64,000 nt of DNA from NCBI RefSeq assembly GCF_019145495.1, contig NZ_JAHSTU010000011.1, positions 174,490 through 238,489 of the forward strand. The letters are read 5' to 3'. The notes under the pieces are model-generated. The model had not been told where the DNA came from, did not search any database, and saw only the letters and a program-made list of their open reading frames with translations. The stretch is from Pseudomonas azerbaijanoccidentalis. Lineage in GTDB: Bacteria; Pseudomonadota; Gammaproteobacteria; Pseudomonadales; Pseudomonadaceae. Positions 1 to 8,409 of the stretch are shown piece by piece (position 1 is the first letter of the stretch; every line of letters starts with the position of its first letter). The position numbers were made by a program, and so were the translations under genes.

Positions 1-737
1 GCCAGACCCTGCCAGTGATCGACCTGTCCCAGGCGATTGGCATGCGTCCGTTGGTGCCCGGTCCCGGCAGCACGATCATCGTCACGGAGTACAACCGCTC
101 GGTGCAGGCATTCCTGGTGGGTGGCGTGGACCGCATCGTCAACATGAACTGGGAGGCGATCCTGCCACCACCGACCAGCGCCGGTCGCCAGCATTACCTG
201 ACGGCCATCAGCAAGGTCGACGATCAATTGGTTGAAATCATCGACGTGGAAAAAGTCCTGGCCGAAATCGTTCCGTACAACGCCAAGGTGTCCCGCGACA
301 AACTCGAAGATCCGGTGCTGGAGCGCGCCCGGGGTCGTGAAGTGTTGCTGGTGGATGACTCCAATGTAGCGCTGGCGCAGTTGCGCGACACGCTGGGCCA
401 GCTGGGCGTGAAAATGCACATCGCCAGCGACGGCTTGAAGGCGCTGAACATGCTCAAGGCCTGGGCCGATACGGGCGTGAACATGACCGACAAGTTGCTG
501 ATGGTCTTCACCGATGCGGAAATGCCGGAGATGGACGGCTATCGCCTGACCACTGAAATCCGCAACGACCCACGCTTGCGTGGCCTGTATGTGGTGCTGC
601 ACACCTCGCTGTCCGGCAGCTTCAACGACTCGATGGTCAAGAAGGTCGGCTGCGATAACTTCCTCTCCAAATTCCAGCCGGACAAACTCGTCGACGTGGT
701 GCGCCAGCGCCTGATGCTCGACGCGGTACCCGCCTGA
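1..737 (+). CDS. cheV: Chemotaxis coupling protein CheV, 5' end outside the window
   Basis: CheV couples chemoreceptors to CheA and carries its own receiver domain. The reading frame is open from base 3, so the gene begins upstream of the window; about 245 codons remain. The first ~95 visible residues are the end of a CheW-like domain (LPVIDLSQAIG near the edge). The rest is a receiver domain starting at REVLLVDDSN, with the acidic pair VDD, the phospho-acceptor region FTDAEMPEMDGY and the switch lysine in FLSKFQPDKL. CheW followed by a receiver is the CheV architecture. The GTG at base 15 lies inside the domain and is not the true start. Confidence 0.9.
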   Translation, partial: QTLPVIDLSQAIGMRPLVPGPGSTIIVTEYNRSVQAFLVGGVDRIVNMNWEAILPPPTSAGRQHYLTAISKVDDQLVEIIDVEKVLAEIVPYNAKVSRDKLEDPVLERARGREVLLVDDSNVALAQLRDTLGQLGVKMHIASDGLKALNMLKAWADTGVNMTDKLLMVFTDAEMPEMDGYRLTTEIRNDPRLRGLYVVLHTSLSGSFNDSMVKKVGCDNFLSKFQPDKLVDVVRQRLMLDAVPA

Positions 738-759
738 ACATGACCCATTTGCAGGCGCT

Positions 760-822
760 GGTTTGCCGGCGATAGCGATCCAGGGGACGCCATCGCCAGC
801 AAGCTTGCTCCTGCAAGGATCA
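760..822. repeat. Degenerate REP-like palindromic segment
   Basis: The gap after cheV holds GCCGGCGATAGCG and GCCATCGCCAGCAAGCTTGC, which resemble the arms of the GCTGGCTTGCCAGCGATG REP family seen elsewhere in the window, but decayed. No gene is seen between 738 and 895. Confidence 0.55.
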
Positions 823-895
823 CACCCTCATCTTCAGCTTTGATTCAGTGATCAAGCTCGTATAGGGTGACGCTTTTGCCCACAGGGAGCTGGTC

Positions 896-1702
896 ATGCT
901 GCGTTTGAGCGCGCTTTATCGTTATCCGTTGAAATCCGGCAAGGGCGAGATCCTGCAACAGATTGATCTCGACAAGCTGGGGCTGGACGGTGATCGACGC
1001 TGGATGCTGGTGGACGAGGCCAGTGGGCGTTTCCTGACCCAGCGCGCCGTGGCGCAGATGAGTCGGCTGTCGGCTTTGTGGAATGCCGAGGGCGGTTTGA
1101 CGCTCAGTGCGCCGGGTCACGCATCGATCGATATCGCATTACCCGGCCACGATGCCGAGCTGCGCGGAGTGACCATCTGGCGCGACACCTTGCGTGTGCC
1201 CGATGCTGGTGACGCGGCAGGCGCCTGGGTCAGTGCGTTCATCGGCAAACCTACGCGTCTGGTGCAAGTACCACTGGACCGCGCGCGGACTACTCAATCG
1301 GGCTTCGGCAAGGACGATGATCAGGTTGCCTTCGCCGATGGCTTCCCGCTGTTGTTGATCGGCCAGGCTTCACTCGAAGATATTTCGCAGAAAGTCGGTC
1401 GGCCAATGGAAATGTTGCGCTTTCGACCCAACCTGGTGATCGATGGCAGTGAAGCGTATGCCGAGGATGGCTGGAAACGCATACGCATCGGCGATGTCGA
1501 GTTCCGCGTGGTCAAGTCGTGTTCACGCTGCATTTTGACCACGATCGACCCGCAAACCGGTGAACGTAGCCACGATCGCGAACCCTTTGCCAGCTTGCAG
1601 AAGTACCGCTCCACTGAGGACGGTGCGATGTTCGGCCAGAACCTGGTCAATGACAGCAACGGTCGGCTGGAAGTGGGGATGCCGGTAGAAATCCTCGAAT
1701 AA
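896..1702 (+). CDS. MOSC domain protein (YcbX/mARC-like)
   Basis: A 268-residue protein with an N-terminal MOSC beta-barrel (LSALYRYPLKSGKGE) and a C-terminal MOSC domain holding the conserved cysteine region VVKSCSRCILTTID. This family binds molybdenum cofactor and, in YcbX/mARC relatives, reduces N-hydroxylated compounds with a redox partner. No fused ferredoxin domain follows, so it is the short form. GGGAG sits just before the ATG at 896. It ends in a strong terminator. The substrate is unknown. Confidence 0.85.
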   Translation: MLRLSALYRYPLKSGKGEILQQIDLDKLGLDGDRRWMLVDEASGRFLTQRAVAQMSRLSALWNAEGGLTLSAPGHASIDIALPGHDAELRGVTIWRDTLRVPDAGDAAGAWVSAFIGKPTRLVQVPLDRARTTQSGFGKDDDQVAFADGFPLLLIGQASLEDISQKVGRPMEMLRFRPNLVIDGSEAYAEDGWKRIRIGDVEFRVVKSCSRCILTTIDPQTGERSHDREPFASLQKYRSTEDGAMFGQNLVNDSNGRLEVGMPVEILE

Positions 1703-1717
1703 TTGCCCCGCACAATG

Positions 1718-1753
1718 AAAAATGCCCGTGTCCAAAAACACGGGCATTTTTTT
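1718..1753. terminator. Bidirectional rho-independent terminator
   Basis: AAAAATGCCCGTG and CACGGGCATTTTTT form a perfect stem around a short A-rich loop. T-runs on both strands suit it to ending both the MOSC gene (plus) and ppnP (minus). Confidence 0.9.
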
Positions 1754-1774
1754 GTGCTGTGAAAATCCGCGGGT

Positions 1775-2059
1775 TTAGCCGCGGTATTCGCACAGGTAAG
1801 CGGTGTCGACGGCCACTTTCAGCTGGAACTTGCTGTTGGCAGGCACGTTGAACTGGCTGCCGGCGGCGAAGGTTTCCCAGTCGGTGCTGTCGGGCAGCTT
1901 GACGGTCAGGGCGCCGGACACCACGTGCATGATTTCACGCTGGGCAGTGCCGAATTCGTATTCGCCCGGTGCCATGACGCCGATGGTCGCCGGACCTTCA
2001 GCGGTGCCAAAGGCGATCGACTTGACGGTGCCGTCGAAGTACTCGTTGACTTTAAACAT
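1775..2059 (-). CDS. ppnP: Pyrimidine/purine nucleoside phosphorylase PpnP (DUF1255, YaiE family)
   Basis: A 94-residue single-domain cupin. PpnP cleaves nucleosides with phosphate to give free base and ribose 1-phosphate. The sequence MFKVNEYFDGTVKSIAF at the start, GVMAPGEYEFGT in the middle and VPANSKFQLKV near the end are family hallmarks, and the length is usual. The start at 2059 is preceded by GAGGA at good spacing; the frame is open further upstream but nothing there looks like protein. Confidence 0.9.
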   Translation of the reverse strand: MFKVNEYFDGTVKSIAFGTAEGPATIGVMAPGEYEFGTAQREIMHVVSGALTVKLPDSTDWETFAAGSQFNVPANSKFQLKVAVDTAYLCEYRG

Positions 2060-2128
2060 GGGCGATTCCTCGGAAAGGGCTAAAAAGGGCCGGCCAGTAT
2101 GCACAAGGCCTTTGTTGGCGTCACCTGT

Positions 2129-2671
2129 CTAAAGCGGCAGAACCAGTGGTAACAGTCGTGCGGTATTGCGCGCATCTTCCAACGCCCGGTGCTGCTGGCC
2201 GTTGAACTGCAAACCGGCCAGTTGCAAGGCGCCATTAAGCCCCAGCGGGCGCTCCAGGCGCCGGGCCTTGGCAAAGCGTTGCTTGAGATTCATGTGCTGA
2301 ACCCGGCTCAGCACGCTGTCGAGTTGCAGGCGCTGCCATTCCTGGAGCAGTTGCTTGCGATCGTAATCGCCCCAACTGGCCCAGCCTTCAAGGCGGCTGT
2401 GATGTTGACCCAACCAGCGTTCGAACAATGGCCAAACATCGCCAAGGGGTTGCGCGGCATCGATGTTGGCCTGGGTGATGTGCGTCAGTTCCCGGCAAAA
2501 CGGTGTCAGCAACGGCCGCCGCAAGGGACGGACGAACCGCTGGAAGTGGTCCAGTTCCCGGCCCTTGCGATCCACCAGGGTGGCACCGATTTCGATGATT
2601 TCCATCTCTGTTATTGGCCAACCACCTTCGTCGGTGGTGGCTTCCAGATCAATGACCAGCCAATGAGGCAT
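2129..2671 (-). CDS. DEDDh 3'-5' exonuclease (ERI1/KapD-like)
   Basis: A 180-residue DnaQ-fold exonuclease. Motif I is WLVIDLEATT (catalytic D and E), motif II lies around WASWGDYDRKQL, and motif III is HRALEDARNTARLL with the catalytic His and Asp. Related enzymes trim 3' ends of RNA or DNA. The ATG at 2671 follows AGGAA; an in-frame TTG at 2719 would add 16 residues without domain similarity, so the shorter form is preferred. It lies just downstream of atuF but looks unrelated to terpene metabolism. Confidence 0.85.
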   Translation of the reverse strand: MPHWLVIDLEATTDEGGWPITEMEIIEIGATLVDRKGRELDHFQRFVRPLRRPLLTPFCRELTHITQANIDAAQPLGDVWPLFERWLGQHHSRLEGWASWGDYDRKQLLQEWQRLQLDSVLSRVQHMNLKQRFAKARRLERPLGLNGALQLAGLQFNGQQHRALEDARNTARLLPLVLPL

Positions 2672-2742
2672 CGCAGGGTTCCTGGTATCCGCGTCCTGAT
2701 AGGTTTTGAGCGTAGCCAAACCCGACGGATCCGCCTAGCGGC

Positions 2743-4704
2743 TTATTCGACCTCCAGCAGAATCTGACGGTTTTTCACCTGATCACCGACCCGCACCTGC
2801 AAGCGTTTGAGCACGCCGTCGATGCCTGATTTCAGCGGATGCTCCATTTTCATGGCCTCCAGCACCACCAGTAACTGACCTTTGCTCACGGAGCTGCCTT
2901 CGCTGACCAGCACGTCAACAATTGCGCCATCCATCGGCGCCTTGAGGGTGCCGGTGCTGACGTTGGCCTGGCTGCTGACCAACGCCTGGGTTCGGTCTTC
3001 AAGCGTCAGGCTGCCCGGGCGAGTGAACAGGCACAGTTGCCCGCGTTCCTGTCGGTAGGCATGGCGCTGGCGGATGCCGTCGATTTCCAGGGTGGCCCAG
3101 TGTCCATCGCTGTGGATAACCTTCAACTCAAGGCTGCGGTCGCCGACATCAATCCGGTACGCCTCAGCCGGCACCGCGTTCAGGACCACCGACCATTCCT
3201 GATCGTCCAGTCCGAGGCGATAGTGCAGCGGCACACTGGCGTTGTTACGCCACCCGGCCAAGGGGGCAGGGTGCACCTGAGCCGAGGCCTGATAAAGCAG
3301 GGCGGTTGCGATCGCCAATTGCTCGGCGCTGGGTGCATGCGCACGCAGGCACGGATGCTCGGCAAAATGTTCTGTGATGAATCCGGTGCTGAATTCACCG
3401 CGAATGAAGGCCGGGTGTTGCAACAGGCTGGCGAGTAAGCGCTGATTGCTTTGCACGCCCAGCAGGACGCTGTCCTGCACCGCCCGCAGCAACTTGCGCC
3501 GGGCTTCTTCGCGAGTCGCGCCATGCGCGATGATCTTGCCCAGCATCGGGTCATAGAAGGGGCTGATGTGTTGACCTTCGATCAAGCCGTGGTCGATCCG
3601 CACCCCGTCCTGCGAAGCGGGTTCCCACCCGGCGATTCTGCCGGTTTGCGGCAGGAAGCCTTGCGCGGGATCTTCCGCATACAAACGCACCTCCAGCGCA
3701 TGACCGGTGAGCTGCACTTGCTCCTGACGCAAGGGCAACGTCTGGCCATCCGCGATGTTCAGTTGCCAGGCCACCAGGTCGAGGCCGGTGATCAGTTCCG
3801 TCACCGGGTGCTCCACTTGCAGGCGAGTATTCATTTCCAGAAAGTAAAACTGCCCGCGTGCATCGAGCAGGAATTCCACGGTGCCGGCGCCAACGTAATT
3901 CACCGCCCGCCCGGCCTTGAGTGCCGCTTCACCCATGGCCTGGCGCAACTCGTTGGTCATCACCGGGCAAGGGGCCTCTTCGATGACTTTCTGGTGACGA
4001 CGCTGAATCGAACAGTCTCGCTCACCGAGGTAGATCAGGTTGCCGTGCTGGTCGCCGAACAACTGCACTTCGACATGCCGTGGCTCGATCAACGCCTGTT
4101 CCAGAATCAGTTCGTCGCAGCCGAACCCGTTCAACGCTTCCGAGCGCGCGGTGCGGATCTGCTCAAGTAAATTCTCGGCGTCATGCACCAGGCGCATGCC
4201 GCGCCCACCGCCACCGGCACTGGCCTTGATCATCAATGGATAGCCGATGCGTTCGGCTTCGCGGCTCAGGGTCGCGTCATCCTGTTCGGCGCCCTGATAG
4301 CCCTTGATGCAGGGCACACCCGCGTCGATCATGGCGACTTTCGACAGGCGTTTGCTGCCCATCAATTCGATGGCTTCGGGGCTGGGGCCGATGAAGGTGA
4401 TGCCCGCTTGCTGGCAGGCGAGGGCGAAGCCGGCGTTTTCCGAGAGGAAACCGTAACCGGGATGGATCGCATCGGCGCCGGTGCGCCGGGCGGCATCGAC
4501 GATTGCCGGAATGTTCAGGTATGACTGTTGCACCGGGGCCGGGCCGATGTTGACGGCTTCGTCGGCCATTTGCACGTGCAGGGCATCGGCATCGGCGTCG
4601 CTGTACACGGCGACGGTGCGGTAGCCCAACGCCTGGGCGGTGCGCTGGATGCGGCAGGCGATTTCACCGCGGTTAGCGATGAGGATTTTGTGGAATCCGG
4701 GCAT
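2743..4704 (-). CDS. atuF: Geranyl-CoA carboxylase alpha (biotin) subunit AtuF
   Basis: A 653-residue biotin-dependent carboxylase subunit: biotin carboxylase domain from residue 1 to about 450 (ILIANRGEIACRI, ATP-grasp loop KASAGGGGRGM, MNTRLQVEHPVTE), a linker, and a C-terminal biotinyl domain with the attachment motif EAMKMEHP near residue 617. With AtuC it would carboxylate the gamma-methyl group of cis-geranyl-CoA in acyclic terpene degradation. LiuD of leucine catabolism has the same architecture; the atuABCDE context decides for AtuF. A REP pair separates it from atuE, so expression may differ from the upstream genes. Confidence 0.88.
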   Translation of the reverse strand: MPGFHKILIANRGEIACRIQRTAQALGYRTVAVYSDADADALHVQMADEAVNIGPAPVQQSYLNIPAIVDAARRTGADAIHPGYGFLSENAGFALACQQAGITFIGPSPEAIELMGSKRLSKVAMIDAGVPCIKGYQGAEQDDATLSREAERIGYPLMIKASAGGGGRGMRLVHDAENLLEQIRTARSEALNGFGCDELILEQALIEPRHVEVQLFGDQHGNLIYLGERDCSIQRRHQKVIEEAPCPVMTNELRQAMGEAALKAGRAVNYVGAGTVEFLLDARGQFYFLEMNTRLQVEHPVTELITGLDLVAWQLNIADGQTLPLRQEQVQLTGHALEVRLYAEDPAQGFLPQTGRIAGWEPASQDGVRIDHGLIEGQHISPFYDPMLGKIIAHGATREEARRKLLRAVQDSVLLGVQSNQRLLASLLQHPAFIRGEFSTGFITEHFAEHPCLRAHAPSAEQLAIATALLYQASAQVHPAPLAGWRNNASVPLHYRLGLDDQEWSVVLNAVPAEAYRIDVGDRSLELKVIHSDGHWATLEIDGIRQRHAYRQERGQLCLFTRPGSLTLEDRTQALVSSQANVSTGTLKAPMDGAIVDVLVSEGSSVSKGQLLVVLEAMKMEHPLKSGIDGVLKRLQVRVGDQVKNRQILLEVE

Positions 4705-4743
4705 GTTCTGTTCCCTGCGTTATTGCGGTGAATTTGATGGCCT

Positions 4744-4809
4744 CATCGCTGGCAAGCCAGCTCCCACAGGTTTATCGCAATCCCTGTGGGAGCTGGCTTG
4801 CCAGCGATG
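4744..4809. repeat. REP doublet between atuE and atuF
   Basis: A perfect 27-bp inverted repeat (CATCGCTGGCAAGCCAGCTC... at 4744-4770 against 4783-4809) around a 12-base loop. It is the TGTGGGAGCTGGC REP family. It fills the 108-bp gap inside the atu operon. Confidence 0.93.
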
Positions 4810-4812
4810 CTT

Positions 4813-5610
4813 TTAAGAGGCCCACCCCGGTTTACGCTTCTGCACAAAGGCCATCGTCCCCTCGACCCCTTCAGCGCCAGTCACCGCTTCGCTGAACCAT
4901 TGCGCCGCTTGATCAAGCAACTCATCCGAAGGTTGCCCGGCACTGGCCAGCAGCAGTTTTTTGGTCGCCGCATTGGCTTCCGGTGCGCAGCAAAGTACAT
5001 GGTCCAACACTTCATCGAGACGCTCGGCCAGCGCTTGCGGATCGTGTTCGACAAAATGCACCAGCCCCATGCGCCGCGCCTGTGTGCCGTCGAAGCGCGC
5101 CGCTGTCAGTGCCAGTCGCCGGGTCTGGGTCAGGCCGATGCGCTGCACCACGAACGGTGCGATCTGCGCCGGCAGCAGGCCAAGGCTGGTTTCCGGCAGA
5201 CCGAATTGCGCCGAGTGATCGGCCATGGCGATGTCACTGACACAGGCCAGGCCCAAGCCACCGCCGAGCACGGCCCCTTGCAGCACCGTGATCACTACTT
5301 GCGGCGCGTGTTGCACCTCTTGCAGCAATGCACCGAACACCCGGTTCAAATCACGGTGTGCGCTCGAACCCTGAGCGCGGGCGTTGGCCATGTCCTTGAT
5401 GTCGCCGCCCGCGCAGAAATGCCCGCCGGCACCGCCGATCACCAGCGCCCGAATGGCACGATCATGGTGAATCGCCGCCAGCACCGCGCGCAGTTCGGCG
5501 ACCATCTGCAAGCTCATCGCGTTGCGGCTTTGCGGGCGATTGAGGGTGATGTGCAGCACGCCGTTGTGCAGTTCCAGCAGCAACGTCTCGCAAACCGGCA
5601 GCGTGCTCAT
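4813..5610 (-). CDS. atuE: Isohexenylglutaconyl-CoA hydratase AtuE
   Basis: A 265-residue crotonase-fold enzyme that hydrates isohexenylglutaconyl-CoA, the product of geranyl-CoA carboxylase. Visible motifs are LHITLNRPQSRNAMS, the oxyanion-hole segment GAGGHFCAGGDIKDM and LGGGLGLACVSDIAM. The start at 5610 overlaps the atuD stop as ATGA, indicating translational coupling; a longer frame to 5886 lies wholly inside atuD and is rejected. The leucine-pathway hydratase LiuC is similar and is excluded mainly by context. Confidence 0.87.
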   Translation of the reverse strand: MSTLPVCETLLLELHNGVLHITLNRPQSRNAMSLQMVAELRAVLAAIHHDRAIRALVIGGAGGHFCAGGDIKDMANARAQGSSAHRDLNRVFGALLQEVQHAPQVVITVLQGAVLGGGLGLACVSDIAMADHSAQFGLPETSLGLLPAQIAPFVVQRIGLTQTRRLALTAARFDGTQARRMGLVHFVEHDPQALAERLDEVLDHVLCCAPEANAATKKLLLASAGQPSDELLDQAAQWFSEAVTGAEGVEGTMAFVQKRKPGWAS

Positions 5611-6764
5611 TTCTTTTTCCCCGGCAAAATGCCCATCAGTTTGCAGATGATCCCCAGCATGATTTCGTCGGCCCCACCGCCAATCGATACCAGCCGCACA
5701 TCGCGATAAGCGCGGGCTACCGGGTTGTCCCACATGAAGCCCATGCCGCCCCAATATTGCAGGCAACTGTCGCTGACTTCGCGGCCCAATCGACCGGCCT
5801 TGAGCTTGGCCATGGACGCCAGGCGCGTGACGTCCTGGCCTTTGATGTATTGCTCGGTGGCCTGATACACCAGCGCCCGGAGGCATTCGATTTCGGTTTG
5901 CAGTTCGGCCAGCCGAAAGTGAATGACCTGGTTGTCGATCAACGCGTTGCCGAACGTTTTGCGTTCCTTGCAGTATTCGATGGTGCTGTCGACGCAGTAC
6001 TCCAGGCCTTTGATCATGTTCGCCGCACCGAACAGGCGTTCCTCCTGGAACTGCAGCATCTGCATCATGAACCCCGCGCCTTCATGGCCGATGCGGTTGC
6101 GTTGCGGTACGCGCACGTTGTCGAAGAACACCTGGGCGGTTTCCGAACTGCGCATGCCGAGCTTGTCCAGGTGCGAGCTGAGGCTGATGCCCGGCGTGTT
6201 CATCGGCACCATGATCAGCGACTTGTTGATGTGCGGTTTATCGTCCGAGGTGTTGGCCAGCAGGCAGATAAAATCAGCACTCGGCGAGTTGGTGATCCAC
6301 ATCTTGCTGCCGTTGATCACGTAGTCGTCGCCGTCCTTGCGCGCCGTGGTTTTCAACCCGGCCACATCGGAACCGGCGCCAACTTCAGAGACGCCAATGC
6401 AGCCGACCTGCTCGCCGCTGATGGCCGGGCGCAGGAACTCGTCACGCAGTTCATCGGAGCCGAAACGGGCGAGGGCCGGGGTGCACATGTCAGTCTGCAC
6501 ACCGATGGACATCGGAATGCCGCCGCAATGAATGGTGCCGAACTCTTCGGCAGCGACAATCGAATAGCTGTAGTCGAGGCCCATGCCGCCGAATTTTTCC
6601 GGCTTGGAAATGCCCAGCAGACCGAGGTCGCCGGCCTTGCGGAAAATCTCGTGGATCGGAAAGCGCCCGGCCTTTTCCCATTCCTCGACGTGAGGATTGA
6701 TCTCGTGTTCGACGAATTGGCGGACGGTGCGGCGCAGGGCTTCGTGTTCCTGGGTGAAGATCAT
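5607..6764 (-). CDS. atuD: Citronellyl-CoA dehydrogenase AtuD (acyl-CoA dehydrogenase)
   Basis: A 385-residue flavin acyl-CoA dehydrogenase, expected to oxidise citronellyl-CoA to geranyl-CoA. Family features: EHEALRRTVRQFVEHEI at the N-terminus, the FAD-binding segment GCIGVSEVGAGSDVAGLKT, KMWITNSPSADF, and the C-terminal LQYWGGMGFMWDNPVARAYRD followed by GGGADEIM. A good GAGGAG ribosome site precedes the ATG, with a Crc-type motif between them. The stop overlaps the atuE start. Confidence 0.88.
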   Translation of the reverse strand: MIFTQEHEALRRTVRQFVEHEINPHVEEWEKAGRFPIHEIFRKAGDLGLLGISKPEKFGGMGLDYSYSIVAAEEFGTIHCGGIPMSIGVQTDMCTPALARFGSDELRDEFLRPAISGEQVGCIGVSEVGAGSDVAGLKTTARKDGDDYVINGSKMWITNSPSADFICLLANTSDDKPHINKSLIMVPMNTPGISLSSHLDKLGMRSSETAQVFFDNVRVPQRNRIGHEGAGFMMQMLQFQEERLFGAANMIKGLEYCVDSTIEYCKERKTFGNALIDNQVIHFRLAELQTEIECLRALVYQATEQYIKGQDVTRLASMAKLKAGRLGREVSDSCLQYWGGMGFMWDNPVARAYRDVRLVSIGGGADEIMLGIICKLMGILPGKKK

Positions 6765-6766
6765 TT

Positions 6767-6774
6767 TTATTGTT
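6767..6774 (-). promoter_or_regulatory. Candidate Hfq/Crc catabolite-repression (CA) motif at the atuD start
   Basis: On the coding strand AACAATAA lies between the GAGGAG ribosome site and the ATG of atuD. It fits the AAYAAYAA motif bound by Hfq/Crc in Pseudomonas, where it blocks translation of catabolic mRNAs. Short motif, so only suggestive. Confidence 0.45.
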
Positions 6775-6789
6775 CTCCTCTGATCGCCC

Positions 6790-8406
6790 TTAGAAGCGGG
6801 CTACACCAAAACTGTTGGTTTGCAGCGGCCGGACTTCAGCCTCATGGCAGATGTCCAGCAAGTAACCGAGCAAGGTCCGGGTATCGCGCGGGTCGATCAA
6901 ACCGTCGTCCCACAGGTTGGCACTGCCGTAGAGCGCCGTGGACTGGCTGTCGAGTTTCTGCGCGGTGACCTGTTCGAGCATGTCGAGCATTTTCGGGTCG
7001 GGCACCAGGCCATCCTTGGCCTGTTTGGCCTCGGTGACGATGCGCAGCACTTTGCCTGCCTGTGCGCCGCCCATCACCGCGGTGCGGCTGTTGGGCCAGG
7101 CGAAAATGAAACGCGGGTCGAGGCCGCGCCCGCACATCGCGTAGTTGCCGGCGCCGTAGGAACCACCAACGACGATAGTCAGTTTCGGCACCCGGGCATT
7201 GGCCACGGCCTGAATCATTTTGGCGCCGTGTTTGATCACGCCTTGTTGCTCCGATTCGGTGCCGACCATGAAACCTGTGGTGTTGTGGAAAAACAGCAGC
7301 GGCGTCTGGCTCTGGTCGCAGAGCTGGATGAACTGCGCGGCCTTGCTCGCACCCTTGGGCGTGATCGGGCCGTTGTTGCCGATGAAACCGCAGGCGCGGC
7401 CCTGGATTTTCAGTTGGCCGCAAAGGGTCTGCTGATCGAACTCGGCTTTGAATTCAAGGAAATTCGAGCCGTCGGCGATGCGGGCGATGATTTCGCGCAC
7501 GTCGTAGGGTTTTTTCGGGTCGTCCGGGATCAGCCCCAGCAATTCGTCGATGGGGTAGAGCGGCTCTGCCCAGCGCAGTTCGGGCCGGCATTGCAGTTGT
7601 TCGTTCCAGGGCAGCATGCCGACGATTTCGCGCACCTGACGCACTCCGTCGGCATCGTTTTCCGCCAGGTATTCGGCGGTGCCGGCCGTTTGCGCGTGCA
7701 TCTCGGCGCCACCCAGTTCTTCGTCGGTCGCGACTTCACCGGTCGCGGCTTTGAGCAGCGGTGGCCCGGCGAGAAACAGTTTGGCCTTGCCGCGCACCAC
7801 CACCACGTAGTCCGACAGCCCTGGCTGATAGGCACCGCCCGCCGTGGCTGAGCCATGTACCACGGTGATTTGCGGCAGGCCCATGGCCGACATCCGCGCC
7901 TGATTGGCGAAGCTGCGCGCACCTTCGACGAAAATCTCCGCCGCGTAGTTGAGGTTGGCGCCGCCGCTTTCGGCCAGGGTGATCACCGGCAATTTGTTTT
8001 CCATGGCGATCTGTTGCAGGCGCAGGGATTTTTTCAAGCCGCTGGGGGAAATGGTCCCGCCCTTGATCGCGCTGTTGTTGGCCACCACCAGCACCCGCAC
8101 GCCGGACACGTAGCCGATGCCGGCAATCAAGCCGCCACCCGCGGAACTGCCGTCCTTGTCATCGTGCAGCTTGTAGCCGGCCAGGCTCGCCAGCTCAAGA
8201 AACGGCGCGCCGGGGTCCAGCAGCAGATTGAGTCGCTCACGGGGCAGCAATTGTCCGCGCTTGTCGAATTTCGGTTTGGCTTCTGCGGCCTTGTTCAGCA
8301 GGTTTTGTTCGAGCGTGCGGACCTGCTCGATGGCGCTCAGCATCGCCGCATGGTTCTGGGCGAACTGCTCGCTGTGGGGGTCGAGTTGCGACTGAATCAC
8401 CGGCAT
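6790..8406 (-). CDS. atuC: Geranyl-CoA carboxylase beta (carboxyltransferase) subunit AtuC
   Basis: A 538-residue acyl-CoA carboxyltransferase that moves CO2 from AtuF-bound biotin to geranyl-CoA. Both crotonase-like halves are visible: the N-terminal half with GIGYVSGVRVLVVANNSAIK and the C-terminal half with FFHNTTGFMVGTESEQQGVI and GGSYGAGNYAMCGRGLDPRF, the acyl-CoA site. Length agrees with methylcrotonyl/geranyl-CoA carboxylase beta subunits. AAGGAA precedes the ATG, which lies 3 bases after the atuB stop. Confidence 0.9.
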   Translation of the reverse strand: MPVIQSQLDPHSEQFAQNHAAMLSAIEQVRTLEQNLLNKAAEAKPKFDKRGQLLPRERLNLLLDPGAPFLELASLAGYKLHDDKDGSSAGGGLIAGIGYVSGVRVLVVANNSAIKGGTISPSGLKKSLRLQQIAMENKLPVITLAESGGANLNYAAEIFVEGARSFANQARMSAMGLPQITVVHGSATAGGAYQPGLSDYVVVVRGKAKLFLAGPPLLKAATGEVATDEELGGAEMHAQTAGTAEYLAENDADGVRQVREIVGMLPWNEQLQCRPELRWAEPLYPIDELLGLIPDDPKKPYDVREIIARIADGSNFLEFKAEFDQQTLCGQLKIQGRACGFIGNNGPITPKGASKAAQFIQLCDQSQTPLLFFHNTTGFMVGTESEQQGVIKHGAKMIQAVANARVPKLTIVVGGSYGAGNYAMCGRGLDPRFIFAWPNSRTAVMGGAQAGKVLRIVTEAKQAKDGLVPDPKMLDMLEQVTAQKLDSQSTALYGSANLWDDGLIDPRDTRTLLGYLLDICHEAEVRPLQTNSFGVARF

Positions 8407-8409
8407 GGG

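Noticed and set aside
4813..5886. A longer AtuE of 357 residues starting at 5886
   Set aside because: The extra 92 residues lie inside atuD and look like out-of-frame translation; the ATG at 5610 overlaps the atuD stop as ATGA.
2743..6764. Assignment to the leucine/isovalerate (liu) cluster
   Set aside because: Carboxylase, hydratase and dehydrogenase families are shared, but atuA, atuB and the divergent TetR gene with its operators identify the acyclic terpene cluster.
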